Assembly (NCBI RefSeq): GCF_900186865.1
Contig: NZ_LT906480.1
Span: forward strand, 3,056,001 to 3,120,000
Length of the DNA: 64,000 bases
Reading direction: 5' to 3'
DNA from: Stenotrophomonas maltophilia
GTDB taxonomy: Bacteria; Pseudomonadota; Gammaproteobacteria; Xanthomonadales; Xanthomonadaceae
Shown: positions 25,604-37,332 of the stretch, piece after piece
Position numbering within the stretch: the stretch's first letter is position 1
How the letters are laid out: every line of letters begins with the position of its first letter
Translations under genes and position numbers: made by a program
The notes under the pieces: generated by a model
What the model saw: only the letters and a program-made list of their open reading frames with translations
Databases searched by the model: none
What the model was told of the DNA's origin: nothing

Positions 25604-26692
25604 ATGTTCCCTCGCTTTGCCAGCCTTCTCTTCCTGGCCGTGTGCAGCAGCAGCGCGCTGGCCAACGACACCGCCTATCGACCGGCCTTCCACCCGGACC
25701 AGCTGAAGGGACCGCCCGCAGGGCGCCCGAACGAAGTGCTGGTGCTGGGCAGCCCGCACCTGTCCAGCCTGCCGGAGACCTTCACGCCGGCGATGCTGGA
25801 ACCTCTGCTGCAGCGCCTGGAAGCCTGGCGGCCCACCGCGATCGCAGTGGAGAACCTGTCCGGCCTGCAGTGTGACTTCATGCGCCGCAATCCGGCCCGA
25901 TACGCCGACAGCGTAGCGGACTACTGCGTCGATCCGGCACCGGCGCAGGCCGCCACCGGCCTGGACGTGCCCAGCGCCAACGTGGAGATGGAACGCCTGC
26001 TTGCGGATTGGCCGAAGGCGCCAACCGCTGCCCAGCGACGCCGATTGGCCGCAGTGTTCCTGGCTGCGGGCGAGAGCAGCTCGGCAGTCGTCCAATGGCT
26101 GCGGCTGCCCAGCGAAGAGCGACGTGCCTCGGACAGCCTGACACCGGAGCTGGTGCAGTTCCTCGACACGCGCATCGCACGCCGCAACGAGGCCGGCCTG
26201 GTGGCCGGCGTCCTCGCCGCGCGCCTGGGGCTGGAGCGGCTGTGGGCGGTCGACGACCACATTGCGGATTCGCCTACACCGGAATCGCAGCAGAAGGCCT
26301 ACGCTGCCGCCATACGCGGTGCCTGGGACAATTCCTTCGCCAAAGCGCGCAGGGCGGCCGATGAACGACTGGAAGCCAATCTTGCTCAACCGGATGGGTT
26401 GCTCGCGATGTATCGCGCCTACAACGCACCCGAGGCCGCGATGCTGGCCTTCAACAGCGATTTCGGCGCGACGCTCGTCGAACCCTCGCCGGAAGGCTTC
26501 GGCCGCAACTACGTGGGCTACTGGGAAACCCGCAACCTGCGCATGGTCGCCAACATGCGCGACGTGCTCGGCCAGCACCCGGGCACCCGCATGCTGACCA
26601 TCGTCGGTGCCTCGCACAAGGGCTACTACGAGGCCTACCTCAACCAGATGCACGATGTGCAGCTGGTCAGTGCGGACGCAGTATTGCGTTGA
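25604..26692 (+). CDS. exported DUF5694-like protein
   Basis: The 362-residue product has a signal peptide (MFPRFASLLFLAVCSSSALA). Family signatures are LVLGSPHLSS near the N-terminus, RPTAIAVENLSG, and NLRMVANMRDVL followed by VGASHKGYYEAYL near the C-terminus. These two conserved Gly/His regions resemble the TraB/Tiki/ChaN superfamily to which DUF5694 is related; no activity is established. GGAGA lies before the ATG. Confidence 0.78.
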   Translation: MFPRFASLLFLAVCSSSALANDTAYRPAFHPDQLKGPPAGRPNEVLVLGSPHLSSLPETFTPAMLEPLLQRLEAWRPTAIAVENLSGLQCDFMRRNPARYADSVADYCVDPAPAQAATGLDVPSANVEMERLLADWPKAPTAAQRRRLAAVFLAAGESSSAVVQWLRLPSEERRASDSLTPELVQFLDTRIARRNEAGLVAGVLAARLGLERLWAVDDHIADSPTPESQQKAYAAAIRGAWDNSFAKARRAADERLEANLAQPDGLLAMYRAYNAPEAAMLAFNSDFGATLVEPSPEGFGRNYVGYWETRNLRMVANMRDVLGQHPGTRMLTIVGASHKGYYEAYLNQMHDVQLVSADAVLR

Positions 26693-26753
26693 CGGGATGG
26701 GTGCCGGCCACCCGCCGGCACTATCCTGCAGGGCCCCATCCAGAGGTGCCTGC

Positions 26754-27044
26754 ATGCTCAAGGTCATCGCCGAAGACTTCATCCATCCCGATGCCGTGGA
26801 CACCGTGCTTCCGCTGTACCGGGAACTGGTCGCGTGCACGCAGCGCGAGCCGCTCTGCCTCGGCTATGAACTGTTCGTGGACCAGAAGGATCCCGGGCAC
26901 TTCATCTTCATCGAGCAATGGCCTGACCGCGCCGCCCTGGACATCCACTGCGCCAGCGAACATTTCCAGCGGCTGGTGCCGCAGATCAATGCCTTCCAGC
27001 GCGCGCCATGCCGGTTCCTGCTGATGGATGCTGCGCCTCTGTAG
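26754..27044 (+). CDS. ABM-domain (YgiN-like) putative monooxygenase
   Basis: The 96-residue protein has the antibiotic-biosynthesis-monooxygenase dimeric alpha-beta barrel pattern: LYRELVACTQREPLCLGYEL, FIFIEQWPDRAALDIH, and a SEHFQRLVPQI helix. Members act on quinols, heme or small aromatics without a cofactor. It stands alone 61 bases after the DUF5694 gene. Confidence 0.8.
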   Translation: MLKVIAEDFIHPDAVDTVLPLYRELVACTQREPLCLGYELFVDQKDPGHFIFIEQWPDRAALDIHCASEHFQRLVPQINAFQRAPCRFLLMDAAPL

Positions 27045-27288
27045 TGCCGGCATCAACGCGACGGTGATCCCGGCGCCTGTGCCGCCACAGCACCAGGCTG
27101 GCCGCCACCGTGCACGCCAGGGTGAGGGCCAGCAGCGCCACCACGCTCGCCTGCAGCACCGGCAACATTGCCTGGGCGAGACGGTCCTCACGCACCTCCT
27201 CCAGCCGGAGCCCGGCCGCCAGGGCCAGGCACCAGCCGACCAGGGCCGGGGCGAAGGCACGCACCGCCATCGGGTTGCAGACATTCAT
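26986..27288 (-). CDS. small hypothetical membrane protein
   Basis: A 100-residue product with one clear membrane helix (about 47-68, VVALLALTLACTVAASLVLW) and a basic tail. An AGGTGA precedes the ATG. Its end overlaps the ABM gene tail by 59 bases, so the C-terminus may be shorter in reality. I do not recognise the family. Confidence 0.4.
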   Translation of the reverse strand: MNVCNPMAVRAFAPALVGWCLALAAGLRLEEVREDRLAQAMLPVLQASVVALLALTLACTVAASLVLWRHRRRDHRRVDAGTTEAQHPSAGTGMARAGRH

Positions 27289-27350
27289 GGGATCACCTGT
27301 AAGAGAGGAGGTGCGCGGAGTATTTGCGCCCGCCCTCTCACAGGCTGAGA

Positions 27351-29540
27351 TCAGCCCTCGACGACCTCGGAATCATCGCCCGGCAGCTCACTGGCCTCGC
27401 CCTGCACCTGCACGTTGTTGCGGCCCATCGCCTTGGCCCGGTAACACTGGGCATCGGCCGCGGCCACCGCCTGGTCCACGCTCATCCCTCCGGCCAGCGG
27501 CGCGATGCCGATGCTAGCCCCTACCCGCAACCGGTCCTGGTCCCACGGAATCGACAGCGACGCCAGGGTATGCAGCAGCTCGCCGCCAATGCGCGCTGCA
27601 CGACGCGGCGTGCAACCGGACAGGATCACCGCGAACTCATCGCCGCCCAGCCGCGCCACCACATCCGAATCGCGCACCCCGTGACGCAGAACACTGGCCA
27701 CTGCCCAGAGCACCGCATCGCCAGCCAGATGGCCCCAGGTATCGTTGATCGGCTTGAACCGGTCCAGATCGATGTACATCAGCGACGCGGCCTGGCCGGT
27801 ACGTTCGACGCGGGTGATCGCCTGCTGCAGATGCACCTCGAAGCCACGGCGGTTGCTCAGTTCGGTCAGCGGATCGATCTCGGCCAGATGACGCGCCTCG
27901 CGCTGGCGGGCACGCTGCTGGGTATCGTCGCGCAGCACCCAGACCGCGCCTCGCACGTGGCCCTCGTCATCGCGCAACCAGGCGCGGGTCAGGTCCACCG
28001 GCACCGTGGCGGCACCCAGGCGCAGCAGCAGGTCGGCATGCAGGTCGACCGCATTGCTGTCCGGATCCAGCAGTACCGACACGTCCAGCACCGAACCCGG
28101 CGCGTATTCGGTGGTCAGCGCCAGCACATCCTGCACCTTGTGTCCGGCCAGCGACAACGCGCCATCGCCGGCCAACATGCGTACTGCAGCGGCATTGGCG
28201 TAATCGATACGGCCATCGAGGCTGACGCTCAGCACCAGGTCGGCCACGGCATCCAGGGTGATGCGGCTGCGCTGTTCGCTCTCGAACAGCCGCTGCTCGC
28301 TGCTGCGCTGGGCGGTGATGTCCTGGATCTGCGACACGAAATGCAACGGCTCGCCATGCTCGTTGCGCACCAGCGAGACCGACAATCGGGCCCAGATGAC
28401 CTTGCCATCGCGATCGAGATAACGCTTTTCCAGGTGGTAGTGGCTGCGACGCCCGGCCAGCAGGTCCTGCACCAGGGCCAGGTCGGTCTGCAGGTCATCA
28501 GGATGGGTGAGACGCTGGAAATCCACCTGCAGCAGTTCTTCCCGCGGATAGCCGAGGATCCGGCACAGCGCATCGTTGACGTCCAGCCATCGCCCTTCCA
28601 GTGACACCAGCGCCATGCCCAGCGCAGCCGAGGTGAACGCACCGGCGAACTTCTCCGCGGACAAGCGCGCTTCGGCCCTCGCCTGCAGGATCTCGGTGAT
28701 GTCGATGGCCATCCCGACATAGCCGATGCGTACACCGTCGGCACCGTCCATGCGGCTGATCGAGAGGCGTACCTGGCGTGGCTGGCCGTCCTTGCGCAGC
28801 AGCGTCCATTGCCGCGAATAGGTCTGGCCATCGGCACGCGCACTGAGTGCCTCGAACACATCTGGCAGTTGGCCATCGGCATCGGCCAGCGGTCGCAGCC
28901 AGGCATTCAGTTCCTGCGGATCGTGGAAGGCATCCAGCCGGCGCTGGCCGACCACATCCGCCGCGCTGTAGCCCAGCAGGCGTTGCGCGCCGGTGTTGAA
29001 CAGGGTGATGGTGCCATCGATATCGGTGGCGATCACCGCCACCTCGTCGGAGGCATCGACCACGGCCTGCAGGCGTTGCCGTGTTTCGGCCGCATCCTGT
29101 CGGGCCTGCTGCAGCTCGGTCACGTCGGCATGCGCACCGGCCATCCACAATGGTTTGCCCTGCCCGTCCCATTCGAAGACGCGGCCACGGTCCTGGATCC
29201 ATATCCACTGGCCATTCTTGTGGCGCATCCGCAGCAGGCACGCGTAGTTGTCGGTGCGCCCCTCGAAATGCTCGTCCAGTGCCGCGTCCGACAGCGCTAT
29301 GTCATCGGGATGGACCAGCTTCAGGAAGGTCTTCTGGCAGACCGGCTCCAGCTCTTCCAGGCGGTAACCGACAATCTCGGCCCAGCGCGCGTTGACCCGC
29401 ATCTCGCCGTTCTGCACGTTCCATTCCCAGGTGCCCGCGGCGGTGCCATCGATGATCATCGCCAGCCGCCGACGCTCTTCGGCCAGCGCCTGCAGGCGGC
29501 GCTCCAGCAACCCGTTGCCGTTGGTGCCCTGGCCCGCCAT
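27351..29540 (-). CDS. multi-PAS diguanylate cyclase (GGDEF)
   Basis: The 729-residue protein has no membrane segments. Four PAS modules occupy about 25-145, 160-285, 295-415 and 425-545. The last is followed by a GGDEF domain with IDPLTELSNRRGF, IDLDRFKPINDTWGH, the inhibitory RDSD site and an intact GGDEF active site. It should make c-di-GMP and be feedback-inhibited by it. There is no EAL domain. The ATG at 29540 is preferred over the GTG one codon earlier. Confidence 0.92.
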   Translation of the reverse strand: MAGQGTNGNGLLERRLQALAEERRRLAMIIDGTAAGTWEWNVQNGEMRVNARWAEIVGYRLEELEPVCQKTFLKLVHPDDIALSDAALDEHFEGRTDNYACLLRMRHKNGQWIWIQDRGRVFEWDGQGKPLWMAGAHADVTELQQARQDAAETRQRLQAVVDASDEVAVIATDIDGTITLFNTGAQRLLGYSAADVVGQRRLDAFHDPQELNAWLRPLADADGQLPDVFEALSARADGQTYSRQWTLLRKDGQPRQVRLSISRMDGADGVRIGYVGMAIDITEILQARAEARLSAEKFAGAFTSAALGMALVSLEGRWLDVNDALCRILGYPREELLQVDFQRLTHPDDLQTDLALVQDLLAGRRSHYHLEKRYLDRDGKVIWARLSVSLVRNEHGEPLHFVSQIQDITAQRSSEQRLFESEQRSRITLDAVADLVLSVSLDGRIDYANAAAVRMLAGDGALSLAGHKVQDVLALTTEYAPGSVLDVSVLLDPDSNAVDLHADLLLRLGAATVPVDLTRAWLRDDEGHVRGAVWVLRDDTQQRARQREARHLAEIDPLTELSNRRGFEVHLQQAITRVERTGQAASLMYIDLDRFKPINDTWGHLAGDAVLWAVASVLRHGVRDSDVVARLGGDEFAVILSGCTPRRAARIGGELLHTLASLSIPWDQDRLRVGASIGIAPLAGGMSVDQAVAAADAQCYRAKAMGRNNVQVQGEASELPGDDSEVVEG

Positions 29541-29748
29541 CACCGCTGCCCCCGGCCCGCGCAGGCAGGCAGCGGCCGCAGCGCGACGCTGCAGACCTCA
29601 ACGAAGACGACGGGTCCTGCTGGCGTCATGGCCCTCCCCAGCGACAGCGGGGTGGCCGGACGCCTCCCCTCAAGCGCAAGTGTGCGCAATCACGGGGAAA
29701 ATCGACAAGTCCCCCGCCACGAATCAAGCGTGACGGGGAACACGGTCC

Positions 29749-32136
<2,388 letters not shown>

Positions 32137-32343
32137 TGCTTCAGGTCTGTGCCGCGGTACGGGAAGATCCCATTCTGGCAATCCACGACGGAGCCGGACA
32201 AGGCATTGACAGGGGGCGAGGTTCAGCGGCGGGGCCGGAGTGGACGCCGGCATCCTGGCGGAGAGAGGACTCGGACTGGCCCTGGGCTGGGATGCCGGCG
32301 CGGGCGCGCGATGGTGGGCGCGCCCTGCCGCGTGTTGCGAAGG

Positions 32344-32559
32344 TCAGCGGTAGTGGCGGGCGGCGCGCTGCATGACGATCTCGTCACGCATGCCTTCCAG
32401 GGCCATCAGGCGGACCTTGCCGACACCCTGCAGTTCCATGAACCGCTCCGTGTAGAACTCCGGCCCCAGCGCGGTGTCGGCGCGGGATTTGCTGAAGCCG
32501 TAGGGCACCACGCCCTTCTCGCCATCCTTGCTACCACCGACATAAAGAACGATTGCCAT
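32344..32559 (-). CDS. small conserved-looking hypothetical protein (71 aa)
   Basis: A 71-residue soluble protein starting with MAIVLYVGGSKDGEKG and preceded by a strong GGAGGA. It has no signal peptide, membrane segment or known motif that I recognise. The Shine-Dalgarno and codon pattern make it a likely real gene. Confidence 0.6.
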   Translation of the reverse strand: MAIVLYVGGSKDGEKGVVPYGFSKSRADTALGPEFYTERFMELQGVGKVRLMALEGMRDEIVMQRAARHYR

Positions 32560-32763
32560 GTGATGTATTCCTCCAAATTGCTACTGCGTACTGCACTCGA
32601 TGAACGATGCTGCGAGCTCATCGAGGGAGAGCTTACCGCGTCGAACCTGACTGGAACGTCACGAAGTCTAATGACGATCGGTTGCATGCAGATGACTGCG
32701 GGATCGCAGCAGAATGCTTACGGATCTTTAACTTCCGGCTAACGAATCCGTGGGGGGATTCCC

Positions 32764-33284
32764 GCCAACGGCGCAGCCCCTCGTGGGTGGTTTGGTTGTT
32801 CGCGGAAAGCTGGTTTCCCGGGGGCTGGCCGGGAGGGTGGGTAGTGCGGGGACGCCGTGAACCCGTCCCTGAGGGCTTGGCCGCGGTATCCATGCCGCGG
32901 ACACCCCGCCCCACCCACCCTCCCGGCCGCTGACAGGTTCCTGATGCCTGCCTCCCCCCACGGAAAAGAAAAAAGAAGATCAAAAGCAAAAACAGCTTGG
33001 CCGGCTGATTTGTTGCTTCCTGTAGAGCCAAGCCAAGCCATGCCCCGCTCGCGAGCAAGCGCAGCGCGCGACCCGCTTCTGCTGTTCTATTTCTTCTCCG
33101 TGGCTGGACGCGCACGGAAACTGTCAGGGGCCGGGTGGGGTGGGTTCGCGGGACCGTTGGCGCCATGGATGGCGCCATCGAGCCCCCAGGGACGGGTTCA
33201 CGGCGTGTCCCGCGAACCCACCCCGCCCGGCCCAATCGCATGAAACGCATTCCGCGACCACCCACGAGGGGCTGCGCCGTTGGC
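32764..33284. repeat. composite inverted-repeat element with two long hairpins
   Basis: A 521-base non-coding block bounded by a perfect 28-base inverted repeat (32764-32791 and 33257-33284). Inside are two long hairpins: 32827-32928 (arms about 25 bases, core GGCCGGGAGGGTGGGT) and 33128-33233 (26-base arms with one mismatch, core GGGTTCGCGGGA). Their loops share ACGCCGTGAACCCGTCCCT in opposite orientation (32852 onwards and 33188-33206), and the inner flanks share CCACGGA plus an A/G-rich run. So the two halves are inverted copies of one roughly 200-base unit around an unrelated centre. No credible gene is present. Confidence 0.8.
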
Positions 33285-33290
33285 TGGAAA

Positions 33291-33728
33291 CTACGGCCAC
33301 CAGCCACGCCCGAACCGGGCGAAATGATCGGCCGCCCGTTCGAACGGATTGCGCGCACTCACCCCGCCGCACAGCAGGTACACCGGCAGGTACAGCGGGC
33401 CCAGCACCATGTACTGGTACACGTGCGCCCGTTCGTGATCATCCAGCCGGATCAGCGGCTCCGCGCCCCACCCTGCCTGATGCGCATAGGTGCGGCAGGA
33501 AATGCCCAGGTCATGGCCGGTATGCAGGATCACGTTCCCCAGAGTGATCGCCCCGCCTGGCCCCCACGGCCAGCGGTCGAACACCAGCGCGCAGTCACGG
33601 CCGCTCCAGCGCAATGTCGCGCCGCCAAGCATGCCGGCCAGGCCGCCGATCACGCCGAGCAGGGAATTGGGTGACGTCCACACCGCGCCCAGCACCTGCA
33701 GCGCGCGCAGCCAGATCGGCCAGGGCAT
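33291..33728 (-). CDS. small protein with an HExxH-like motif
   Basis: The 145-residue product has a hydrophobic N-terminal part (LLGVIGGLAGMLGGATL), then a histidine-rich centre (LHTGHDLG, TYAHQAGWG) and DDHERAHVYQYMVLG, in which HERAH fits the HExxH zinc-protease pattern. NPFERAAD downstream could give a further ligand, as in DUF4157-type domains. Small size argues for a remnant-like or unusual metallopeptidase; function is unknown. Confidence 0.55.
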   Translation of the reverse strand: MPWPIWLRALQVLGAVWTSPNSLLGVIGGLAGMLGGATLRWSGRDCALVFDRWPWGPGGAITLGNVILHTGHDLGISCRTYAHQAGWGAEPLIRLDDHERAHVYQYMVLGPLYLPVYLLCGGVSARNPFERAADHFARFGRGWWP

Positions 33729-33739
33729 TGCTCCAGTCT

Positions 33740-33943
33740 TCAATCGGCCTCGTTGGGGATCAGGAGCCACAGGATCAGGTAGACCAGGATGCCAGGGAAG
33801 GCGGCGGAGGCCAGCGAAACCAACACGTAGATCAACCGCAGCAGGGTCGCATTCCAGCCGAAGCGATGGGCAATGCCGCCCATCACGCCGGCAATCATGC
33901 GGTCGTTCAATGAACGCGACAGCGTTTTGGGCGTGGTGTTCAT
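33740..33943 (-). CDS. PspC-domain protein
   Basis: The 67-residue protein is a single PspC domain: RMIAGVMGGIAHRFGWN followed by a membrane helix (LVSLASAAFPGILVYLILWLLIP). PspC proteins sense envelope stress in the Psp system, but no other psp genes are nearby. GGAG lies ahead of the ATG. It is 11 bases upstream of the HExxH gene on the same strand. Confidence 0.85.
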   Translation of the reverse strand: MNTTPKTLSRSLNDRMIAGVMGGIAHRFGWNATLLRLIYVLVSLASAAFPGILVYLILWLLIPNEAD

Positions 33944-33972
33944 GGCGGCAGCTCCGGGAAACGGACAAGGCA

Positions 33973-33994
33973 GTCGAACATGGCTCGACTCTAC
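33973..33994. repeat. SMAG-type palindrome, GAGTCGAG subtype
   Basis: A GTAG-ended palindrome (GTCGAACATGGCTCGACTCTAC) between the PspC gene and the DUF5329 gene. Confidence 0.7.
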
Positions 33995-34007
33995 ACCGCC
34001 CCCATGT

Positions 34008-34376
34008 CTACGGCGTGCGGTGGCGCAGGGCCTGCAGGCGTGCGCCGAACCAGGCGGCTGCGGTCTGTTCAGGCTGCCCCGGACACTGGATGCGGTAGGC
34101 TTTGCCACTCATGCTGCTCTGGCTGGCAGCGCGCTCGATGAACTGCTCGGCGCTGTCCACCATGCCCTTTTTCAGCAGGTAATCGTACTTGCGCTGCAGG
34201 TGCGCGCGCGCGTCGCTGCCGCCGTACCAGCTGCCATTGCGCTGGAAACGGCACTGGGAGCCGTCCAGGCTGGCGATCAGCTGGGCGATCTCCCGGCGTG
34301 CATCCGTACTGGGTGCGGCGTGGGCAAGTGGTGCTGTCAGCAGTGCCGCAAGAATCAACAAAATCCGGTACATCAT
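34008..34376 (-). CDS. exported DUF5329-like protein
   Basis: The 122-residue product has a signal peptide (MMYRILLILAALLTAPLAHA). The family pattern is SQCRFQRNGSWYGGSDARAHL, KYDYLLKKG, AEQFIERAASQSS and GKAYRIQCPG. Function is unknown; DUF5329 proteins are periplasmic. Confidence 0.78.
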   Translation of the reverse strand: MMYRILLILAALLTAPLAHAAPSTDARREIAQLIASLDGSQCRFQRNGSWYGGSDARAHLQRKYDYLLKKGMVDSAEQFIERAASQSSMSGKAYRIQCPGQPEQTAAAWFGARLQALRHRTP

Positions 34377-34388
34377 CCCCCCAAGTCA

Positions 34389-34410
34389 GTCGAGCATGGC
34401 TCGACTCTAC
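34389..34410. repeat. SMAG-type palindrome supplying the phaC stop
   Basis: GTCGAGCATGGCTCGACTCTAC read on the minus strand starts with GTAG, and that TAG (34407-34409) is the stop codon of phaC. Confidence 0.8.
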
Positions 34411-35474
34411 AGATCGCGCGCCTTCAACCAGCCATCGATCGTGGCCGGTACTTCGCGCTGCGCGCGGCCGGAAACGTAGATACCAATATGCCCACCACGG
34501 AAACTGGACTCGGTGTAGTCGTCCGTGCCCAAACGCCCGCGCATCGCGCGCGAGGCATCCGGCGGCACCAGATGGTCCTGCTCGGCATAGATGTTCAGCA
34601 CCGGCAGCGTCACCTGCGACAGATCCACCGCTTCCTCGCCGATCCGCACCGTGCCGTTCACCAGCCCGTTGCCCTGGTAGAACTGCTTGATGAAATCGCG
34701 GAACGCCTCGCCCGCCAGGTCCGGTGAATCGAAGATCCACTTCTCCATGCGCAGGAAATCCTCCAGCGCGGCCTTGTCATCGAGGATGTCGAGCAGGCCG
34801 ACGTACTTCTGCACGTTCAGGCGGAATGGCTTGAGCATCAGGTAACTGGCATTCATCAGGTCGGCCGGGATGTTGCCCAGCGTGTCGACCAGCAGGTCCA
34901 CGTCCACCTGCCGCGCCCAATGCGAGAGCATGTTGTCAGCCGTCTGGAAGTCGACCGGGGTGACCATGGTGATCAGCTTGCCCAGCTTCTGCCGGCGCAG
35001 CGCGGCGTAGCAGAGTGCGAACACGCCGCCCTGGCAGATACCCAGCAGGTCCACCGGGCCACCACTGCGCGCACGCAGCGCATCGACCGCGCCGTCGATG
35101 TAGCGCAGCAGGTAGTCCTCCAGGGTCTGGAAGCGTTCGGACCGGTCCGGGTAGCCCCAGTCCAGCACGTACACGTCCTGGCCCAGCGCCAGCAGCTTCT
35201 GCACCAGCGAACGGTCGGCCTGCAGGTCGACCATGTACGGCCGGTTGACCAGCGCGTAGATGATCAGCAGCGGTGTGCGCCGGGTCGGTGCCTGTTCGCC
35301 GACGAAGCGGTACAGCACCACCTTGCCGTCACGCCAGACTTCCTCGCGCGCGGTCACGCCATAGTCCACGTCTTCCACCTGCGGCAGCAGCTTCAGCCCT
35401 TCCATCAGCGTGCGCTGCATGGCCAGGGTTTCCTGCATCAGGTCATCGGCGTTGAAGCCCAGCGGTCCTTTCAT
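34407..35474 (-). CDS. phaC: class III poly(R)-hydroxyalkanoate synthase, PhaC subunit
   Basis: The 355-residue alpha/beta hydrolase has the PHA synthase box GICQGG with the nucleophilic Cys near 147, the Asp in EQDHLVP and the His in GGHIGIY. Length (about 355, not about 560) and the adjacent PhaE mark it as class III, which polymerises short-chain hydroxyacyl-CoA on the granule surface. Its start overlaps the phaE stop (ATGA). The stop codon is formed by a REP element. No phaA or phaB genes are nearby. Confidence 0.93.
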   Translation of the reverse strand: MKGPLGFNADDLMQETLAMQRTLMEGLKLLPQVEDVDYGVTAREEVWRDGKVVLYRFVGEQAPTRRTPLLIIYALVNRPYMVDLQADRSLVQKLLALGQDVYVLDWGYPDRSERFQTLEDYLLRYIDGAVDALRARSGGPVDLLGICQGGVFALCYAALRRQKLGKLITMVTPVDFQTADNMLSHWARQVDVDLLVDTLGNIPADLMNASYLMLKPFRLNVQKYVGLLDILDDKAALEDFLRMEKWIFDSPDLAGEAFRDFIKQFYQGNGLVNGTVRIGEEAVDLSQVTLPVLNIYAEQDHLVPPDASRAMRGRLGTDDYTESSFRGGHIGIYVSGRAQREVPATIDGWLKARDL

Positions 35475-36535
35475 CGGTCACGCGCCCGAGTGGACGCGCG
35501 AGACGCAGCCTTCTTCGCAGACACCTTCTTTGCAGGCGCCTTCTTCGCCGGCGCGGCCTTCTTCGCGGCTTTGCGCGCGGCCGGCTTCACCTTCGCCGGT
35601 GCCGGCTGCGACACCGGATCGACCGCGGCGGTCCCCGCCAGCACCGCCACCTGTGCCTGCAGGCGGCGAAGGCTGCGCTCCAGTTCGGCAATACGGCGAT
35701 GCGCGGCGTCCATCTCGCTGCGGGTCGGCAGGCCGATACGCTCACTCATCTGTTCCACCTCGCGCTGCAGGCCGGCGCGCAGGCGCATCTGCGCGTTGCC
35801 CAGCGAGGCGTACACCTGCTGGAACGGTTCGGACATGGCGACCTTGGCGTAGGCCTCCTCGGCCACTTCGATCCACAGGTCGAACATCGCGCGGGCGCTG
35901 GTCAACTGGCTGCCGGGCTGTTCGTGCTCGGCCAGACGCTGCTCGAACAACGCGAAGGCCTCGTCCAACGCCTGCCTGATCTGATCAACGTAGGCGCGCG
36001 AATGCTGCTGGTACTCCTCCTGCGCCCGCAGCAGCGCCTGCCAGCGCGCCTGGTGCTCGCGGCCGGGGCCGAATGCCGGGCTCTGCAGCCACGGGCCCGC
36101 CTGCAGCTGGAACTGCTGCAGCCATGCGGCGAATTCGGGCGCGGTGGCGCCGGCGTGGGTGCTGCCACGGGCGCCCTGCAGCATCCACTGCAGCATGCCA
36201 TCGCCTTGCCCCTGCACTGCCTCGCGCCAGGCCTGGGCCACCTCGGCGCTGCTGGCATCGCGGCCGGCGAAACGCGCGGCCACTTCCTGCATGGTGCCGT
36301 ACCAGCTGCCGGCCTGTTCGCGGAAACGGCGCACGGCATCTTCCGGCGCGCCCTGCCCTTGTTCGGGCAACAGCTGGCCCCACCAGTCGAACAGCCGTTG
36401 CCAGCTGCCGGGGTCGCCGCCGGCCGGTGCACCGGGCGTGCTCGCGTGGCGCAGCGCATCGCCCCAGGCACCGAAGTACTGCCGCGCCAGCGTTTCGAAA
36501 TCGCTGCTGCCGGCGTCGTGGGCCGAGCTGGTCAT
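35471..36535 (-). CDS. phaE: class III PHA synthase, PhaE subunit
   Basis: The 354-residue partner of PhaC. It shows the PhaE pattern of helical repeats (WGQLLPEQG, FDLWIEVAEEAYAKV, then a coiled coil with AHRRIAELERSLRRLQAQV). The tail of about 45 residues is very rich in Ala, Lys and Pro, like histone H1-type tails; such tails could bind DNA or the granule. GGAGG precedes the ATG. Confidence 0.9.
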   Translation of the reverse strand: MTSSAHDAGSSDFETLARQYFGAWGDALRHASTPGAPAGGDPGSWQRLFDWWGQLLPEQGQGAPEDAVRRFREQAGSWYGTMQEVAARFAGRDASSAEVAQAWREAVQGQGDGMLQWMLQGARGSTHAGATAPEFAAWLQQFQLQAGPWLQSPAFGPGREHQARWQALLRAQEEYQQHSRAYVDQIRQALDEAFALFEQRLAEHEQPGSQLTSARAMFDLWIEVAEEAYAKVAMSEPFQQVYASLGNAQMRLRAGLQREVEQMSERIGLPTRSEMDAAHRRIAELERSLRRLQAQVAVLAGTAAVDPVSQPAPAKVKPAARKAAKKAAPAKKAPAKKVSAKKAASRASTRARDR

Positions 36536-36557
36536 CGCAGGCCTCCGCAGGGCTGGC

Positions 36558-37172
36558 TCATGGCTTGGGGATACGCAGGGTCTTGCTGATCATCAGCGAC
36601 CCGGACAGGGCGAACAACAGCACCATCGGGTGCAGCTGCCACGGGCCGATCTGCCACTGGCCGAACCAGAGGTCCTGGCCGATGGCATCGGTACCGGCGG
36701 CAATCGCCAGTACGATCACCAGCACCAGGCTGGTCGGGATCGGGGTGCCCTCGAAATACGTGACCTTGCCCTCGTCACCGGCCAGCGCCTCGGCGGTGAC
36801 GTTGTAGCGCGCCAGGCGGCTGACGCCGCAGCAGACGAAGTAGCTCAGCACCAGCCAGTCCCAGCCGCCCTGCATGCCGCAGGCATAGGCCAGCGCCGCC
36901 GGCGCCACGCCGAAGGAGATCACGTCCGACAGCGAGTCCAGCTCGCGGCCCAGGGTGGAACTGGACTTGCGCCAGCGCGCGATGCGCCCGTCGAGCGCGT
37001 CGAAGATGAAGGCCAGCGGGATCAGCGCCATGCCGAACAGCAGGTAGCCACGCTCGCCGTCCTGCAGGAAGCGCATCGCGGCAAAGACCGCACCGGTGCC
37101 GCAGAAAGCATTGGCCAGGGTGAACCAGTCGGCCAGCTGGAATTCGCGCAGCATCGAGAAGTGACGTTTCAT
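36558..37172 (-). CDS. pssA: CDP-diacylglycerol-serine O-phosphatidyltransferase
   Basis: The 204-residue membrane enzyme carries the CDP-alcohol phosphotransferase signature D-A-L-D-G-R-I-A-R...G...D-S-L-S-D and about six membrane helices. It makes phosphatidylserine, the precursor of phosphatidylethanolamine. Size and the AMRFLQ/YNVTAEAL segments fit the PssA type of Gram-negative bacteria. Confidence 0.88.
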   Translation of the reverse strand: MKRHFSMLREFQLADWFTLANAFCGTGAVFAAMRFLQDGERGYLLFGMALIPLAFIFDALDGRIARWRKSSSTLGRELDSLSDVISFGVAPAALAYACGMQGGWDWLVLSYFVCCGVSRLARYNVTAEALAGDEGKVTYFEGTPIPTSLVLVIVLAIAAGTDAIGQDLWFGQWQIGPWQLHPMVLLFALSGSLMISKTLRIPKP

Positions 37173-37332
37173 GGGGTCTCACGGAGCATCAAGGCCCACA
37201 GGTTACCGCGAGCGCCGCCGCTGGCGACAGCACTGGCAGGACCCGCCTTCACCGCTCCCTCACCTGCCCTCACCAGCGGTGAATTTTTCGCCACCCATCT
37301 TGACAGCCTAGGGGGGTGGCGCCTGTCGCGGC

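Noticed and set aside
32633..33358. Possible proline/arginine-rich genes in both strands of 32600-33400.
   Set aside because: They run through long hairpins and inverted repeats, lack ribosome sites and conserved motifs.
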